A DNA stretch of 64,000 nt from Arthrobacter antibioticus (GTDB lineage Bacteria; Actinomycetota; Actinomycetes; Actinomycetales; Micrococcaceae). Both the position numbers and the translations under genes were made by a program. Positions 52,027 to 61,423 of the stretch are shown piece by piece. The number at the start of each line of letters is the position of its first letter. Positions within the stretch are counted from its first letter, which is position 1. The notes beneath the pieces were generated by a model, which worked only from the letters and a program-made list of their open reading frames with translations, made no database searches and was not told the origin of the DNA. Location: assembly GCF_030063205.1 (NCBI RefSeq), contig NZ_JASISQ010000003.1, positions 124,001-188,000 on the forward strand, given 5' to 3'.

Positions 52027-54428
52027 GCGGGACTCTCCAAGACAGGAGCCCTTCCATGCCAGAGTACGACGGCGGCGGGCGGGCTGGAATCCACTCGGCA
52101 CGAGGAATCCTGCGCGAGCCCCGGACGGGATCTGCGCGCTGGGTGTTGGCTGTGGCGGTATTTGGCGCCGTGATGGGTGCGGCGCTGGCTTTGGACGGGG
52201 TGCTGCTGAACCTGCGGTGGCTGCCGCAGGCCGCTTTCGTGGTTGGCGGGACGTTATTGATTCCGGCCCTCTTACGCAAGTATCCGGTGCTGGGCCCCTA
52301 CGCACCGTTGGGGGCATTGGCCGGCTGGTTCATGTCCCTGACGCTGATCTTCTTCCCAACAACTGCTGTGTTGGGGGTGTTCCCAACAACGAACACCGTG
52401 AAGGCAGCACTTCAGTTGGCTTCTGAATCCTCCACAGTGATCACAACCCACAACACGCCGGTTCCTGCCGTGGTGCCAATCGTTTTTTTGATCTGCGCCG
52501 GTTTGGGCTTTGCCGCGCTTCTGATCGATACACTTGCCATCACTGTGGCCATGCCTGCGACCAGCTCGTTGGGGCTGGTCCTGATTCTGCTTCCTGCGGC
52601 GCTGACAACAAAAACTGGTATTGGGACCATGGGTTTTATTGGGGCCGGAACTGGATTCTTACTGATTTTGGGGTGTTGCCGCTGGTATGCGCCGGAGGGA
52701 AAATTAAGGACGGGGACCGCCTCGATTGCCAGCGGAACACTGTCCAAGGCTGCCGTTTTGGGTGGGGCAGTGGTACTCCTTATGAGCTTTGGGACTGCTC
52801 TCATTCCTGGGTTCGCCGAAGGATCTTTTCCGCAGGGTTCACGGGTTGACGGGACCGGCGGAACTACTCGGCTCGATCCAATGATTTCATTGGGCGAAGA
52901 TCTACGCTCCCAGTCCACACAGGTTAGTTTGACTTACTTAAGCAACACCGACGCACCCGAGTATCTGCGGTTGAGCACTCTGGAAGACTTTACGGGGAAG
53001 GCGTGGGAGCCCTCGGAGTTCCCCGACGGACTTGAGGCCACTCTTTCCGACCTGGCCCCAGCATTAGGGCCTTCTCCTGCCATCCCTGTGAGCAAAACGG
53101 TGACGAAGATTTCAATTGCAAGCCTGGCCGGTGACTGGCTGCCCACACCATTTTCTGCCACAGAGGTTCAGGAGCTCAGTGGAAAATGGTTGTGGAACCC
53201 GTCAACGCAAACATTCAAAGCCCAAGGTTCCTCAACCTCCGAGCAGGTTTACTTGGTACGCAGTGAGATGCCTGCGCTGACTCCCGCTTTACTAAACGCC
53301 GCGACAGAAACCCCCAGCGCCGAATTGGACCCGATTTATACGCAGCTGCCACGGAACGTGCCCAAACTGCTCTCCAGCACCGCTTTCACGGTGGCCGGTT
53401 CGGCGGCCACCCCGTACGCCAAAGCCATGGCCCTGCAAGACTTCCTGCGGGCCGGTGATTTCACCTACAGTTTGAGCACTCCCGTTGCTGAAGACTATGA
53501 CGGCTCAGGCATGGAGGTCCTCGCCAAGTTCCTGGAGGCCAAGGCGGGATACTGCGTGCATTTCTCCGCAGCTATGGCCGTCATGGCACGTGAGCTGGGG
53601 ATCCCTTCACGTATTGCTGTGGGATATGCTCCCGGGACCAGAACTGCCAGCGTCAGCGAGTTCGACGGCCAGAAACTGTTGGGTTATGAGGCCACCGGAG
53701 CGGACGCCCACGCCTGGCCCGAACTTTATTTTGAGGGTCTGGGCTGGGTCCCCTTTGAACCGACTCCGTCCCGTGGCAACGTACCGGCCTATGCCCAGGA
53801 GGAGAGCACCCCGGGTACATCGGCTGTTGAACCGGCCATTCCCACTGAGGAAGCGGTCAACCCGAGCGCCTCACCAATCCCAAGCAAAGCTCCCACAGCA
53901 ACCAGTGGCGCTTCCGCTGCCAACGATGGCCTCGGTCAATGGTTGCAAGCGGCAGGGTTTCTTTTGGTGATCCTCCTCCTGCTGGCGGTGCCTGCCTTAG
54001 CTCGTCTAGTTCTCCGACGACGGCGGCTGGCCCAAGTACGCGGGGCTGGTTCCGGTACTGCACTAAGGTCTGGAGCATCAGCGGAGGTTCTTGCGTGGCG
54101 TGAATTGCTGGCTGCGGCAGTTGATTTTGGCTACAAGGGGGATCCGGCGCTGACACCTGCCCTGCATGCGGCACATATTTCCAAGCTGTTGGGTTCCCCC
54201 ACCCCCGCTGGACTCGCCCTGGTCCTGCACGCATATGAACAACGTGTTTACGGGCACGATTCTGCGCAATCCGCCGGTGCAGCGATCATCGGCCGCGATG
54301 ATCTGGCAGATGCTGTGGAGGCCCTCCTTGAGGCGTTGCTTACTAACGCCACGCTATGGGGACGAGTTCGCGCAGTGGTGATCCCGGCGTCGCTCATCCA
54401 CCGCCCCTATCAACGCTCGCTCACTTAA
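52023..54428 (+). CDS. TgpA-like membrane transglutaminase
   Basis: 801 residues from GTG 52023, which overlaps the DUF58 stop and has GGAGG six bases upstream. Six or so membrane spans (about 40-260) precede a large outer domain. The transglutaminase core has the cysteine in AKAGYCVHFSAAMAVMAREL and the histidine in GADAHAWPELYFEGLGWVPF, with aspartate-type third position after it. A further span (LQAAGFLLVILLLLAVPALA) and a cytoplasmic C-terminal domain (DUF4129-like region) close it. With MoxR and DUF58 it forms the conserved three-gene set; the substrate is unknown. A strong bidirectional terminator follows. Confidence 0.9.
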   Translation: MSGTLQDRSPSMPEYDGGGRAGIHSARGILREPRTGSARWVLAVAVFGAVMGAALALDGVLLNLRWLPQAAFVVGGTLLIPALLRKYPVLGPYAPLGALAGWFMSLTLIFFPTTAVLGVFPTTNTVKAALQLASESSTVITTHNTPVPAVVPIVFLICAGLGFAALLIDTLAITVAMPATSSLGLVLILLPAALTTKTGIGTMGFIGAGTGFLLILGCCRWYAPEGKLRTGTASIASGTLSKAAVLGGAVVLLMSFGTALIPGFAEGSFPQGSRVDGTGGTTRLDPMISLGEDLRSQSTQVSLTYLSNTDAPEYLRLSTLEDFTGKAWEPSEFPDGLEATLSDLAPALGPSPAIPVSKTVTKISIASLAGDWLPTPFSATEVQELSGKWLWNPSTQTFKAQGSSTSEQVYLVRSEMPALTPALLNAATETPSAELDPIYTQLPRNVPKLLSSTAFTVAGSAATPYAKAMALQDFLRAGDFTYSLSTPVAEDYDGSGMEVLAKFLEAKAGYCVHFSAAMAVMARELGIPSRIAVGYAPGTRTASVSEFDGQKLLGYEATGADAHAWPELYFEGLGWVPFEPTPSRGNVPAYAQEESTPGTSAVEPAIPTEEAVNPSASPIPSKAPTATSGASAANDGLGQWLQAAGFLLVILLLLAVPALARLVLRRRRLAQVRGAGSGTALRSGASAEVLAWRELLAAAVDFGYKGDPALTPALHAAHISKLLGSPTPAGLALVLHAYEQRVYGHDSAQSAGAAIIGRDDLADAVEALLEALLTNATLWGRVRAVVIPASLIHRPYQRSLT

Positions 54429-54439
54429 CGTCGAGAAAC

Positions 54440-54476
54440 ACAGAACGCTCCTTCACTAGGTGAAGGAGCGTTCTGT
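54440..54476. terminator. strong bidirectional terminator hairpin
   Basis: A perfect 17-pair stem (54440-54456 with 54460-54476; ACAGAACGCTCC... and ...GGAGCGTTCTGT) with the three-base loop TAG. It lies between the convergent transglutaminase and gabD genes, 12 bases after the first stop. TAAAA follows on the + strand. Confidence 0.88.
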
Positions 54477-54510
54477 AAAACCCAGCATAAACTGTAGGAG
54501 GGTCGAGGGG

Positions 54511-56007
54511 TTAGAGCTTGTTCGGGTTCGGGAAGCCAATGTACTGCGTGTACTGGTACTCCTCGATTCCCTCCGTGCTTCCTTCACGGCCAAGGCCGGA
54601 CTGCTTGACGCCGCCAAACGGCGCCGCGGCGTTGGAGATGACGCCAGCGTTTAGACCCATCATCCCGGTCTCAATCCGGTTAGCCATGCGGAGTCCACGA
54701 TTATGATCCTTGGTGAACACGTACGCGACAAGGCCATATTCGGTGGCATTGGCCAAAGCGACTGCCTCATCCTCGTTCTTGAAAGTGACAATCGGGGCCA
54801 CCGGGCCGAAAATTTCTTCGGTCAGGATGCTCGAACTAGGTGATACACCCTGCAGGACGGTGGGCTGGTAGAAGTAACCTGCTCCATCAACCGGCGCACC
54901 GCCCACAAGCGCTGTAGCGCCCTGGGCCACCGCGTCACTGACCAAGGAGTGAACCTTGTCCCGACTCTTGGCATCAATGAGCGGGCCAAGCGTGGTGGCA
55001 GACTCCGTGCCGCGACCAATGGTCATGGCAGTCATCTTCGCGGCGAACTTCTTCGCGAATTCACCGGCAATGGACTCGTGCACCAGGAAACGGTTGGCCG
55101 CTGTGCAGGCCTCGCCCATGTTGCGCATCTTGGCAGCCATTGCTCCCTCAACTGCGGCATCTAGATCGGCATCCTCGAAGACCACGAAAGGTGCGTTGCC
55201 GCCCAATTCCATAGAGGTGCGCAAAACGTTGGTTGATGCATCCGCCAGTAGGCGCTTACCTACCGGGGTGGAGCCTGTAAAGGAGAGCTTGCGTAAGCGT
55301 GAATCCTTGATCAGCGGGCCCGTGACACCCCCGGCGTCGGAGGTGGAGATCACGTTCAGCACTCCGGCTGGCAGGCCAGCATCACTGAGCACCTGAGCAA
55401 AAAGCAGGCTCGTCAACGGAGTCAGGTTGGCGGGTTTGAGCACCATTGTGCAACCGGCAGCGATCGCCGGGGCGATCTTGCGGGTCGCCATGGCCAGCGG
55501 AAAGTTCCATGGCGTGATCAGCAGGCACGGGCCCACCGGCTTTTTTTGCACCAGGATCTGCTGTGTGCCCTCGGGGTTGCCGGAGTATCGGCCAAAGGAG
55601 CGCACAGCCTCCTCGGAGAACCAACGCAGGAATTCGGCGCCGTACTTCACTTCGCCTTGAGCCTCAGCCAGCGGCTTGCCCATTTCCAACGTCATCAGGA
55701 GCGCAAAGTCATCAGCGCGCTCCATCACCATGTCAAAGGCGCGGCGCAGAATTTCTCCACGCTCGCGAGGGGCTGTGGCTGCCCAGTCATCCTGGGCGGC
55801 AACGGCTGCATCCAGAGCGGCAGCGCCATCCTCCGCAGAGGCGTCAGCAATTTCAAGGAGCACCTTGCCGGTGGCAGGATCCTCGACCTTGAAGGTTTTG
55901 CCCGAAGCTGCGCTGCGCCACTGACCATTGATCAGCAATCCAGTCGGAACACTTGCCAGCAAGGTGCTTTCGCGCTCATTGAGGTCGGTGGCAGTTTTCG
56001 CAGTCAT
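54511..56007 (-). CDS. gabD: NAD(P)-dependent succinate-semialdehyde dehydrogenase
   Basis: 498 residues, aldehyde dehydrogenase family. It oxidises succinate semialdehyde to succinate at the end of GABA degradation. LITPWNFPLAMATRKIAPA is the cofactor-side motif, the base glutamate is in MELGGNAPFVVFEDADLD, and the catalytic cysteine is in GEACTAANRFLVH. AAGGAG lies seven bases before ATG 56007. No gabT or other GABA gene is in the window, so the substrate could be another short semialdehyde. Its 322-base upstream gap holds tandem repeats. Confidence 0.88.
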   Translation of the reverse strand: MTAKTATDLNERESTLLASVPTGLLINGQWRSAASGKTFKVEDPATGKVLLEIADASAEDGAAALDAAVAAQDDWAATAPRERGEILRRAFDMVMERADDFALLMTLEMGKPLAEAQGEVKYGAEFLRWFSEEAVRSFGRYSGNPEGTQQILVQKKPVGPCLLITPWNFPLAMATRKIAPAIAAGCTMVLKPANLTPLTSLLFAQVLSDAGLPAGVLNVISTSDAGGVTGPLIKDSRLRKLSFTGSTPVGKRLLADASTNVLRTSMELGGNAPFVVFEDADLDAAVEGAMAAKMRNMGEACTAANRFLVHESIAGEFAKKFAAKMTAMTIGRGTESATTLGPLIDAKSRDKVHSLVSDAVAQGATALVGGAPVDGAGYFYQPTVLQGVSPSSSILTEEIFGPVAPIVTFKNEDEAVALANATEYGLVAYVFTKDHNRGLRMANRIETGMMGLNAGVISNAAAPFGGVKQSGLGREGSTEGIEEYQYTQYIGFPNPNKL

Positions 56008-56024
56008 AGGGACTCCTTTGTCAG

Positions 56025-56133
56025 GTGCTTGTCATGTACTTGTCTTGTGCTTGTCACGTGCTTGTCTTGTGCCGCTGCCATGGAGCTTGCCCGCCGCGTA
56101 GATCCAGCTGACTTAGTAGATCCAGCTGGCTCA
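56025..56133. repeat. short tandem repeats upstream of gabD
   Basis: Four 11-bp units at 56025-56068 (GTGCTTGTCAT, GTACTTGTCTT, GTGCTTGTCAC, GTGCTTGTCTT) are followed by two 18-bp units at 56098-56115 and 56116-56133 that share GTAGATCCAGCTG. Nothing else is evident in the 56008-56329 gap between rsmI and gabD. It probably contains the gabD promoter. Confidence 0.8.
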
Positions 56134-56329
56134 TCCGGTGAAGTTTTGCTGTTTTCCATGGACGTGCGGCGCAGAATGCGGCTTTTAGCTCACGCTAGTT
56201 CCCGTTACCCAAAAATGTCTACGCTTACACGCACTGCAGACGGGAGTTTTGCTGTGCAACTGCACAAAGCGGCCGCACCCTGCGTGCAAGTGCTACCGGC
56301 ATCGCTAACCCCGGTTCCGCCGTCGCCCG

Positions 56330-57268
56330 CTATTTGCCACGTGCTGCCAGCACGGCGCTGTACAGCTCGCGTTTACTGACGTGTTCGTCATGGGCGATCA
56401 CCGCAACAGCTTCCTTGAGCCGCATCCCTTGCGCAATAAGGGCATTCACGGCTGCCACCTGCTGCTCGGGTGTGATCGGGTCTGAATCGGGCGCACCCCC
56501 AACCACAATGGCAATTTCGCCACGGATCTGGGTGGTTTCGGCCCATTCAAGCAACCCCGACAGCGGCTTGCGGATAACCTCTTCGTACGTTTTGGTCATT
56601 TCGCGACAAACAGCTCCGTGCCGTGCGGGACCAAATGCCGTGTGCAGCGCACGCAGCATTGCTTCAAGGCGGTGCGGTGCTTCGAAGAAGACCATGGTGC
56701 GTTTTTCAACGGCCAGATCGTGCAATCTGCTGGCGCGTTCACCGGATTTACGTGGCAAAAAACCCTCAAAACAAAACCTGTCAGTGGGCAACCCGGACAA
56801 TGCCAACGCCGTCAGCACAGCCGACGGTCCGGGTGCGGCGGTGACTTTGACACCCGCTTCAACCGCCGCACTGACAAGCCGGAACCCCGGATCGGACACT
56901 GATGGCATGCCGGCGTCGGTGACCATGACAAGGGTTTTTCCACTTTGCACCTGGGTCAGGAGCTCACCGGTCTTAGTGGCTTCGTTGTGTTCGTGATAGC
57001 TGATGATCTGCCCGCCAACCTTGATACCCAAGCTTGTCACCAGACGGTGCAGCCGGCGGGTGTCCTCAGCCGCAACAATGTCAGCGCCTTCCAACCACGC
57101 GATGAGACGGGCGGAAGCGTCCCCCATGTTTCCAATGGGCGTTGCTGCCAGCACAATGTAACCCTCCCCCGGCTTGGCAGTTGGGGCAAGACTTGAGTCA
57201 AGGGGTTCATCGGCTTGTTCAGCGGCCTGTTCTGCGGTGTCGAGCTCGGTGCCAAAGTCATCTTCCAT
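56330..57268 (-). CDS. rsmI: 16S rRNA (cytidine(1402)-2'-O)-methyltransferase
   Basis: 312 residues from ATG 57268; an open frame continues 112 codons upstream across the divergent pmt gene and is noise. The tetrapyrrole-methylase-like fold starts IVLAATPIGNMGDAS, has AAEDTRRLHRLV, ISYHEHNEATKT, MVTDAGMPSVSDPG and CFEGFLPRKSGERA, all typical of RsmI. The N-terminal 30 residues are an acidic Glu/Ala extension. TACGCT stands six bases before the ATG, which suits a leaderless message. Only 25 bases separate it from the listed pmt start, an arrangement conserved in actinobacteria. Confidence 0.94.
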   Translation of the reverse strand: MEDDFGTELDTAEQAAEQADEPLDSSLAPTAKPGEGYIVLAATPIGNMGDASARLIAWLEGADIVAAEDTRRLHRLVTSLGIKVGGQIISYHEHNEATKTGELLTQVQSGKTLVMVTDAGMPSVSDPGFRLVSAAVEAGVKVTAAPGPSAVLTALALSGLPTDRFCFEGFLPRKSGERASRLHDLAVEKRTMVFFEAPHRLEAMLRALHTAFGPARHGAVCREMTKTYEEVIRKPLSGLLEWAETTQIRGEIAIVVGGAPDSDPITPEQQVAAVNALIAQGMRLKEAVAVIAHDEHVSKRELYSAVLAARGK

Positions 57269-57280
57269 AACACCAGCGTA
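57269..57280 (-). promoter_or_regulatory. candidate -10 box for a leaderless rsmI transcript
   Basis: On the - strand TACGCT (57275-57280) fits TANNNT and is followed by six bases and then ATG 57268. No Shine-Dalgarno except a weak GGTG is present. The -35 region is unconvincing. Confidence 0.35.
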
Positions 57281-57293
57281 GTGGGCTGCGGCA

Positions 57294-59072
57294 GTGAGAG
57301 CCCACTTAGGTAGCATTGGCTGGGTGCACCCCGATTCTGTTCTACCCCAACCCCTCGATGCGAGCAACCACGTACCCAAAGGCCCAAACGCATCCCGCTC
57401 AAGCGCCCCCAAGCATGCATCCAAAGGCTCTGACCGGGCCACCGGTTGGGTGCCGCAGCAGGATGCACGTCGGAGCTGGATCCAAGATCCGGGCGTTGCC
57501 TTCAGCCGCTCAAGCTTGCGTGCCAGACTTCTCGGGGTTCGCTGGGCCACCCCTCCCGGCATGCGCCTGTGGTTTTGGCTTGCCCCCGCACTGACCGCCC
57601 TCATTGGCGGCGTCCTGCGATTCGTGCGCCTGGGCCAACCACCGTCACTGGTTTTTGACGAGACTTACTATGTCAAGGACGCCTACAGCTATCTGCAAAG
57701 TGGCTACGAACGCAATTGGGCGGAAAAAGCCAACGATCTGTTCAATCAGGGTATTTTCTCCAGCATAGAAAGCACCGCCGAATACGTTGTACACCCTCCC
57801 GTGGGCAAATGGATGATTGCCTTTGGAATGTGGATTTTCGGTCCGGATAACACTTTCGGTTGGCGATTCACGGCAGCACTTGTGGGAACCATCTCCATCT
57901 TTATTCTTGCTCTCATCGCCCAAAAAATGTTCCGCTCAAGCATTCTTGGGGCTATGGCAGGCCTTCTCTTTGCCATCGACGGGCACGCCATCGTCTTGTC
58001 CCGGACCTCACTGCTTGATATTTTCGTCATGTTCTTTGCCCTTCTGGGCTTTGGCGCGCTTTTGTTGGATAGGGATGACGGACGACGCCGGCTGGCAGCC
58101 AAGCTGGCCTCCCTCACCGGTGCTGATGGCCTGATCCCGGCGAAGAAATTGCTGTACGGACCCTTGCTGGGCATCCGGTGGTGGCGTCTGGCTGCCGGAG
58201 TGTCCCTGGGTTTATGTATTGGCACCAAGTGGTCAGGGCTTTTCTTCCTCGCTGCTTTTGGGCTTATGAGCGTCATTTGGGACATGAACGCCCGCCGTAT
58301 TGCTGGCATCAAGTACTGGGTACTGGGAGCTGTCTGGAAAGATGGCATTTTCGCCTTCATCAGCATGGTGCCCGTAGCAGCTCTCACGTATCTGGCCACA
58401 TGGACGGGTTGGTTCATGTCCAAGGATGCCTACGACAGGAACTGGGCTGCGGAAAATCCGGCTGGTCCGTGGGGTTGGATCCCGGACTCCCTACGCTCCT
58501 TGTGGCACTATCACTCGACGGCGTATAACTTCCACACCGGGCTGGGCTCAGATCATCCCTACAAAGCCAACGCCTGGTCCTGGCTAGTGATGGGCAGGCC
58601 AACCTCGTTCTACGTCCAGAATTATGAGAACGGGGAAGCCGGCTGCGCGGTGGATAAGTGCACAGCCGCCATCACAAGTATTGGCAACCCGCTCATCTGG
58701 TGGGGTGGCTCCCTGGCCATCCTCTTTCTCATCGGCGTGTGGGTTGCCAAACGTGACTGGCGCGCCGGAGCCATTCTGCTAGGTTTCGCAGCGGGATTCC
58801 TGCCATGGATTTTTTATCCGCTACGCACCATCTTTTTCTTCTACGCCATCGCCTATGAACCATTCATGATTTTGGCGATCGTCATGGTCTTGGGAATGTT
58901 GATGGGCAAGGTTGGGGACCCTCTGTGGCGTCGCGCCCAGGGTGCCGTTATTGTTGCCATCTTCATTGTTCTTGCCGTGGCTGTCAGTGCTTTCTTCTAC
59001 CCCATTTGGGCCGGTGAAATCATTCCCCAAGAGTATTGGCGCCAACACATGTGGCTTCCCAGCTGGATCTAG
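57294..59072 (+). CDS. pmt: protein O-mannosyltransferase (PMT family)
   Basis: 592 residues with about eleven membrane spans from residue 90 on. LVFDETYYVKDAYSYLQ is the conserved outer-loop motif with the catalytic Asp-Glu pair. EYVVHPPVGKWMIA and LSRTSLLDIFVMFFALLG follow, as in the actinobacterial enzyme. It uses polyprenyl-phosphate mannose to glycosylate Ser/Thr of secreted proteins during Sec export. RpfB, the DUF4082 proteins and the transglutaminase have Thr/Pro-rich linkers that could be substrates. GTG 57294 is the listed start; GTG 57321 or 57447 would give more room for promoters. The last codons and stop lie in a short inverted repeat, CCAGCT...AGCTGG. Confidence 0.92.
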   Translation: MRAHLGSIGWVHPDSVLPQPLDASNHVPKGPNASRSSAPKHASKGSDRATGWVPQQDARRSWIQDPGVAFSRSSLRARLLGVRWATPPGMRLWFWLAPALTALIGGVLRFVRLGQPPSLVFDETYYVKDAYSYLQSGYERNWAEKANDLFNQGIFSSIESTAEYVVHPPVGKWMIAFGMWIFGPDNTFGWRFTAALVGTISIFILALIAQKMFRSSILGAMAGLLFAIDGHAIVLSRTSLLDIFVMFFALLGFGALLLDRDDGRRRLAAKLASLTGADGLIPAKKLLYGPLLGIRWWRLAAGVSLGLCIGTKWSGLFFLAAFGLMSVIWDMNARRIAGIKYWVLGAVWKDGIFAFISMVPVAALTYLATWTGWFMSKDAYDRNWAAENPAGPWGWIPDSLRSLWHYHSTAYNFHTGLGSDHPYKANAWSWLVMGRPTSFYVQNYENGEAGCAVDKCTAAITSIGNPLIWWGGSLAILFLIGVWVAKRDWRAGAILLGFAAGFLPWIFYPLRTIFFFYAIAYEPFMILAIVMVLGMLMGKVGDPLWRRAQGAVIVAIFIVLAVAVSAFFYPIWAGEIIPQEYWRQHMWLPSWI

Positions 59073-59097
59073 CTGGACCGAACTGGATCTAGCCGTA

Positions 59098-59147
59098 TCC
59101 AGCAGGATTCAGCAGGGTCCAGCAGGGTCCAGCAGGGTCCAGCAGGG
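59098..59147. repeat. five 10-bp tandem repeats between convergent genes
   Basis: Units of TCCAGCAGGG at 59098-59147; the first two differ by one base each and the last three are identical. They fill most of the 81-base gap between the pmt stop and the stop of the 59154 gene. CTGGATCTAG also occurs twice just before them. No standard terminator is seen here. Confidence 0.88.
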
Positions 59148-59153
59148 AGCTGG

Positions 59154-59963
59154 CTACCGCGGGTCGAGGCGTGGCAGGCAATGATGAAGCATGCCAAGTT
59201 CCGCCGCCATGGCCTGCGCGGAAAGTTCCGGGCTGATAGTGCCTTGCATCCGCAAAATATCGATGGCCTTGTGTAGGTCAGCGCGGAGTGATTCCTGAGC
59301 TGTTTGTGGCAGCGAGGCAACAGCCACACGCATGTTTTCGGTCCAGATAAAGTCACTTTCCAGGGACTGCGCGGCACGCTTTGCGAACGGTCCAGGTGAC
59401 TCATGTAAGTCATTGGAGAGAAAGTTGATCAGGACTGCTAAGACGATGGCAAGGATTGTTGGAACCAACCAAATTTCCCAAGCGGGAGGCTGCTGGCGTA
59501 CTCCAATTGTCAGTATTCCAGCCAGGGTCAGCACGCCAAGAATGATGGTTCCCCCCGCAATACTTTTATCATCAGCACCACCGACACCATTGCGCAACGC
59601 ACGCCGAAGAAGTGTTCCCAGCTGGACTAGGGTGCTCACGATCATGGCCACACCTGCGACGGGAATTGCCTGCGCCCCGTCAACGTCCTCTACGCCGAAA
59701 GGATCCCCCGCAAGCGTCGCAAGGCCCCAAATCGGTGCCCACATGATGGCAAGACCAATAGGGCACGAAATGGCAATGACCAGTCCGGAGACGATCCCAA
59801 ACGCTCGCCCCTGCATCCGTACCTCATCCGCCGCAGGCCCCAGAAGCGAAAGAACTGCCCGATGCTCACGGAAAACGTGCGCTTCAAGTTCATCCCAATG
59901 GATTCGAGCCCCTCGCGGAAGCTCCCGAACCCAGTCAACGGCGCTGAGCGCACCCCGGCTCAT
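59154..59963 (-). CDS. membrane protein of unknown function
   Basis: 269 residues from ATG 59963, ten bases after the upstream stop, with TAGGG eight bases before it; the frame extends to 60008. The N-terminal half has a soluble region (WVRELPRGARIHWDELEAHV). Four membrane spans follow (such as FGIVSGLVIAISCPIGLAIMW and IWLVPTILAIVLAVLINFL), then a soluble C-terminal helix-rich tail (ESLRADLHKAIDILRMQGTI). I recognise no named family. It follows the DUF1461 gene closely, so the two may share a message. Confidence 0.7.
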   Translation of the reverse strand: MSRGALSAVDWVRELPRGARIHWDELEAHVFREHRAVLSLLGPAADEVRMQGRAFGIVSGLVIAISCPIGLAIMWAPIWGLATLAGDPFGVEDVDGAQAIPVAGVAMIVSTLVQLGTLLRRALRNGVGGADDKSIAGGTIILGVLTLAGILTIGVRQQPPAWEIWLVPTILAIVLAVLINFLSNDLHESPGPFAKRAAQSLESDFIWTENMRVAVASLPQTAQESLRADLHKAIDILRMQGTISPELSAQAMAAELGMLHHCLPRLDPR

Positions 59964-59973
59964 ATCCCTGGCC

Positions 59974-61143
59974 CTAGACTGAGCGCCGGCCCGGCCGTTG
60001 GGCCGCACCCACGGCTAAGCGGCGGTCCTTGGTGGGCCAGGTGAAAGCCAAGGTCAAAGAGGAGACAACCAGAACAAATACTCCGATAAATATGCCCGCG
60101 TCCATCCAGAACTGGCTTGGGAACAATCGGATCAATGTGTCATCGGTATAGAAAGTCCAGGTGCCGTCGGCAAAGAATATTCGGTGGAACTCTGTGAAGA
60201 ACTGTTCCCAACCGGTCACAGCAAGTACACCCAGAGCCAGTATCAAGGCCAGCGTTGCAATGGAGCCGGCAAACAGGGCACGCCGAATCCCGCCAACACT
60301 GCGTCCGGCAAGGTACACCATGCCGATGACCATGATCACCGCCAGGACAAGACCGGCCAAGAACGCCATGACAATGACACCCTTGACATCGGCCATATGG
60401 CCAACCTCTCTTGTCAGGAACAAGGGATTGCCAAGGTTATTGACAAGGTCACCCAAGTACCGCGGTGGGGAAAAATTAAGCAAATAATCGATGGTGTAGG
60501 AACCGTAGGTCATCCGGTCCTCAGTGCTGAAACCAAAAGAATCGGCAGGGAAACCCGGGCGGTGATACTCAACCCAGAGAAAGACTGAGGAGGTGACCAA
60601 CCGTATTGAGAGAACAAGCAAAACGATCGGATAAAACACCGCGATCAACACCTGAAAAACGCGTGTCAACACCGGTTTGGTGTTGGCGGCCCTATCCATG
60701 GCGGCCTGTCGCTTGGCCATCTCCTGCGTCCGCGTACGCGCCGTGGTCATGCTGTTGGGGGCTGCCTCGAGGTCAGCACTTGTATCCACCTCGTTGCTGT
60801 CCTGTGTCAGGTCCGCGGCAATCTCGTCATCACTGGGTAACCGCGGTAGCCTACCAGCCGCCCGCATGGGCTCGGCCGCGTCGTCGACCCTGATCTTGGT
60901 ACTGGAAGCACGTGAGGATGAGGAGCCCGAATCCGGTAACGAAGCTGCTCGGCGCGGACCGCCCTTTTGCGTGACAATAGAAGGCCCAGCTGTCGCAGCG
61001 GTATCAGCCACGGCCGCTGTTTCAGCAGTCCCTGTGGCATCCGCTATTTCCACCTTGCTGGCAGGTTCGCCAACACGCTCCGACGGAGTCGTTTTCGGTG
61101 CAGCGTTGTGGGCTGAGTCCTGGGGCTTTGAATTCTCGGTCAC
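59974..61143 (-). CDS. TIGR01906/DUF1461 family membrane protein
   Basis: 389 residues from GTG 61143; a frame to GTG 61212 exists, with neither start well supported. The first 180 residues are a disordered Ala/Thr/Asp-rich region. Four membrane spans follow, with the family pattern RLVTSSVFLWVEYHRPGFP, DSFGFSTEDRMTYGSYTIDY and EVGHMADVKGVIVMAF. Function of the family is unknown. The long acidic N-terminal region is unlike the short ones usual elsewhere. Confidence 0.82.
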   Translation of the reverse strand: MTENSKPQDSAHNAAPKTTPSERVGEPASKVEIADATGTAETAAVADTAATAGPSIVTQKGGPRRAASLPDSGSSSSRASSTKIRVDDAAEPMRAAGRLPRLPSDDEIAADLTQDSNEVDTSADLEAAPNSMTTARTRTQEMAKRQAAMDRAANTKPVLTRVFQVLIAVFYPIVLLVLSIRLVTSSVFLWVEYHRPGFPADSFGFSTEDRMTYGSYTIDYLLNFSPPRYLGDLVNNLGNPLFLTREVGHMADVKGVIVMAFLAGLVLAVIMVIGMVYLAGRSVGGIRRALFAGSIATLALILALGVLAVTGWEQFFTEFHRIFFADGTWTFYTDDTLIRLFPSQFWMDAGIFIGVFVLVVSSLTLAFTWPTKDRRLAVGAAQRPGRRSV

Positions 61144-61286
61144 AAGTCGAAAGGATACCGGCCGGGCCGCACGTCGTGGCACTGCCACCCCGCGTCGATG
61201 CCAAAATGTCACCAGATGTCCAGTTCAAGCACAGCAAATCAGCGTGCTTTGGGTGGGACCTTGCCTTGGAGCCCGCCGGCTCCCAT

Positions 61287-61328
61287 GTTGTTGCATCCCA
61301 GTTGTTGCATCCCAGTTGTTGCATCACA
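61287..61328. repeat. three 14-bp tandem repeats upstream of the DUF1461 gene
   Basis: GTTGTTGCATCCCA at 61287-61300 and 61301-61314, with a third copy ending CACA at 61315-61328. They lie in the gap between the SGNH hydrolase stop and the DUF1461 start, and probably in the latter's leader or promoter. Confidence 0.85.
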
Positions 61329-61423
61329 CAGTCGTTTCATCACACACCGTGCCCGCTGAGGAGTGGGGAGATCCGTCCCAGGCGTCAAGAAAGTTTGTTC
61401 CCCGCGTTGGCGAGCCTGTTCCA

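Noticed and set aside
55546-56379. 277-codon + strand frame over the gabD start
   Set aside because: It is antisense to gabD and rsmI ends and crosses the tandem repeats; cysteine- and arginine-rich shadow.
57269-57604. 112-codon N-terminal extension of rsmI
   Set aside because: It would run through the divergent pmt gene and has no similarity to RsmI; homologues start near ATG 57268.
59098-59147. CRISPR-like array
   Set aside because: Ten-base units follow each other with no spacers; it is a simple tandem repeat.
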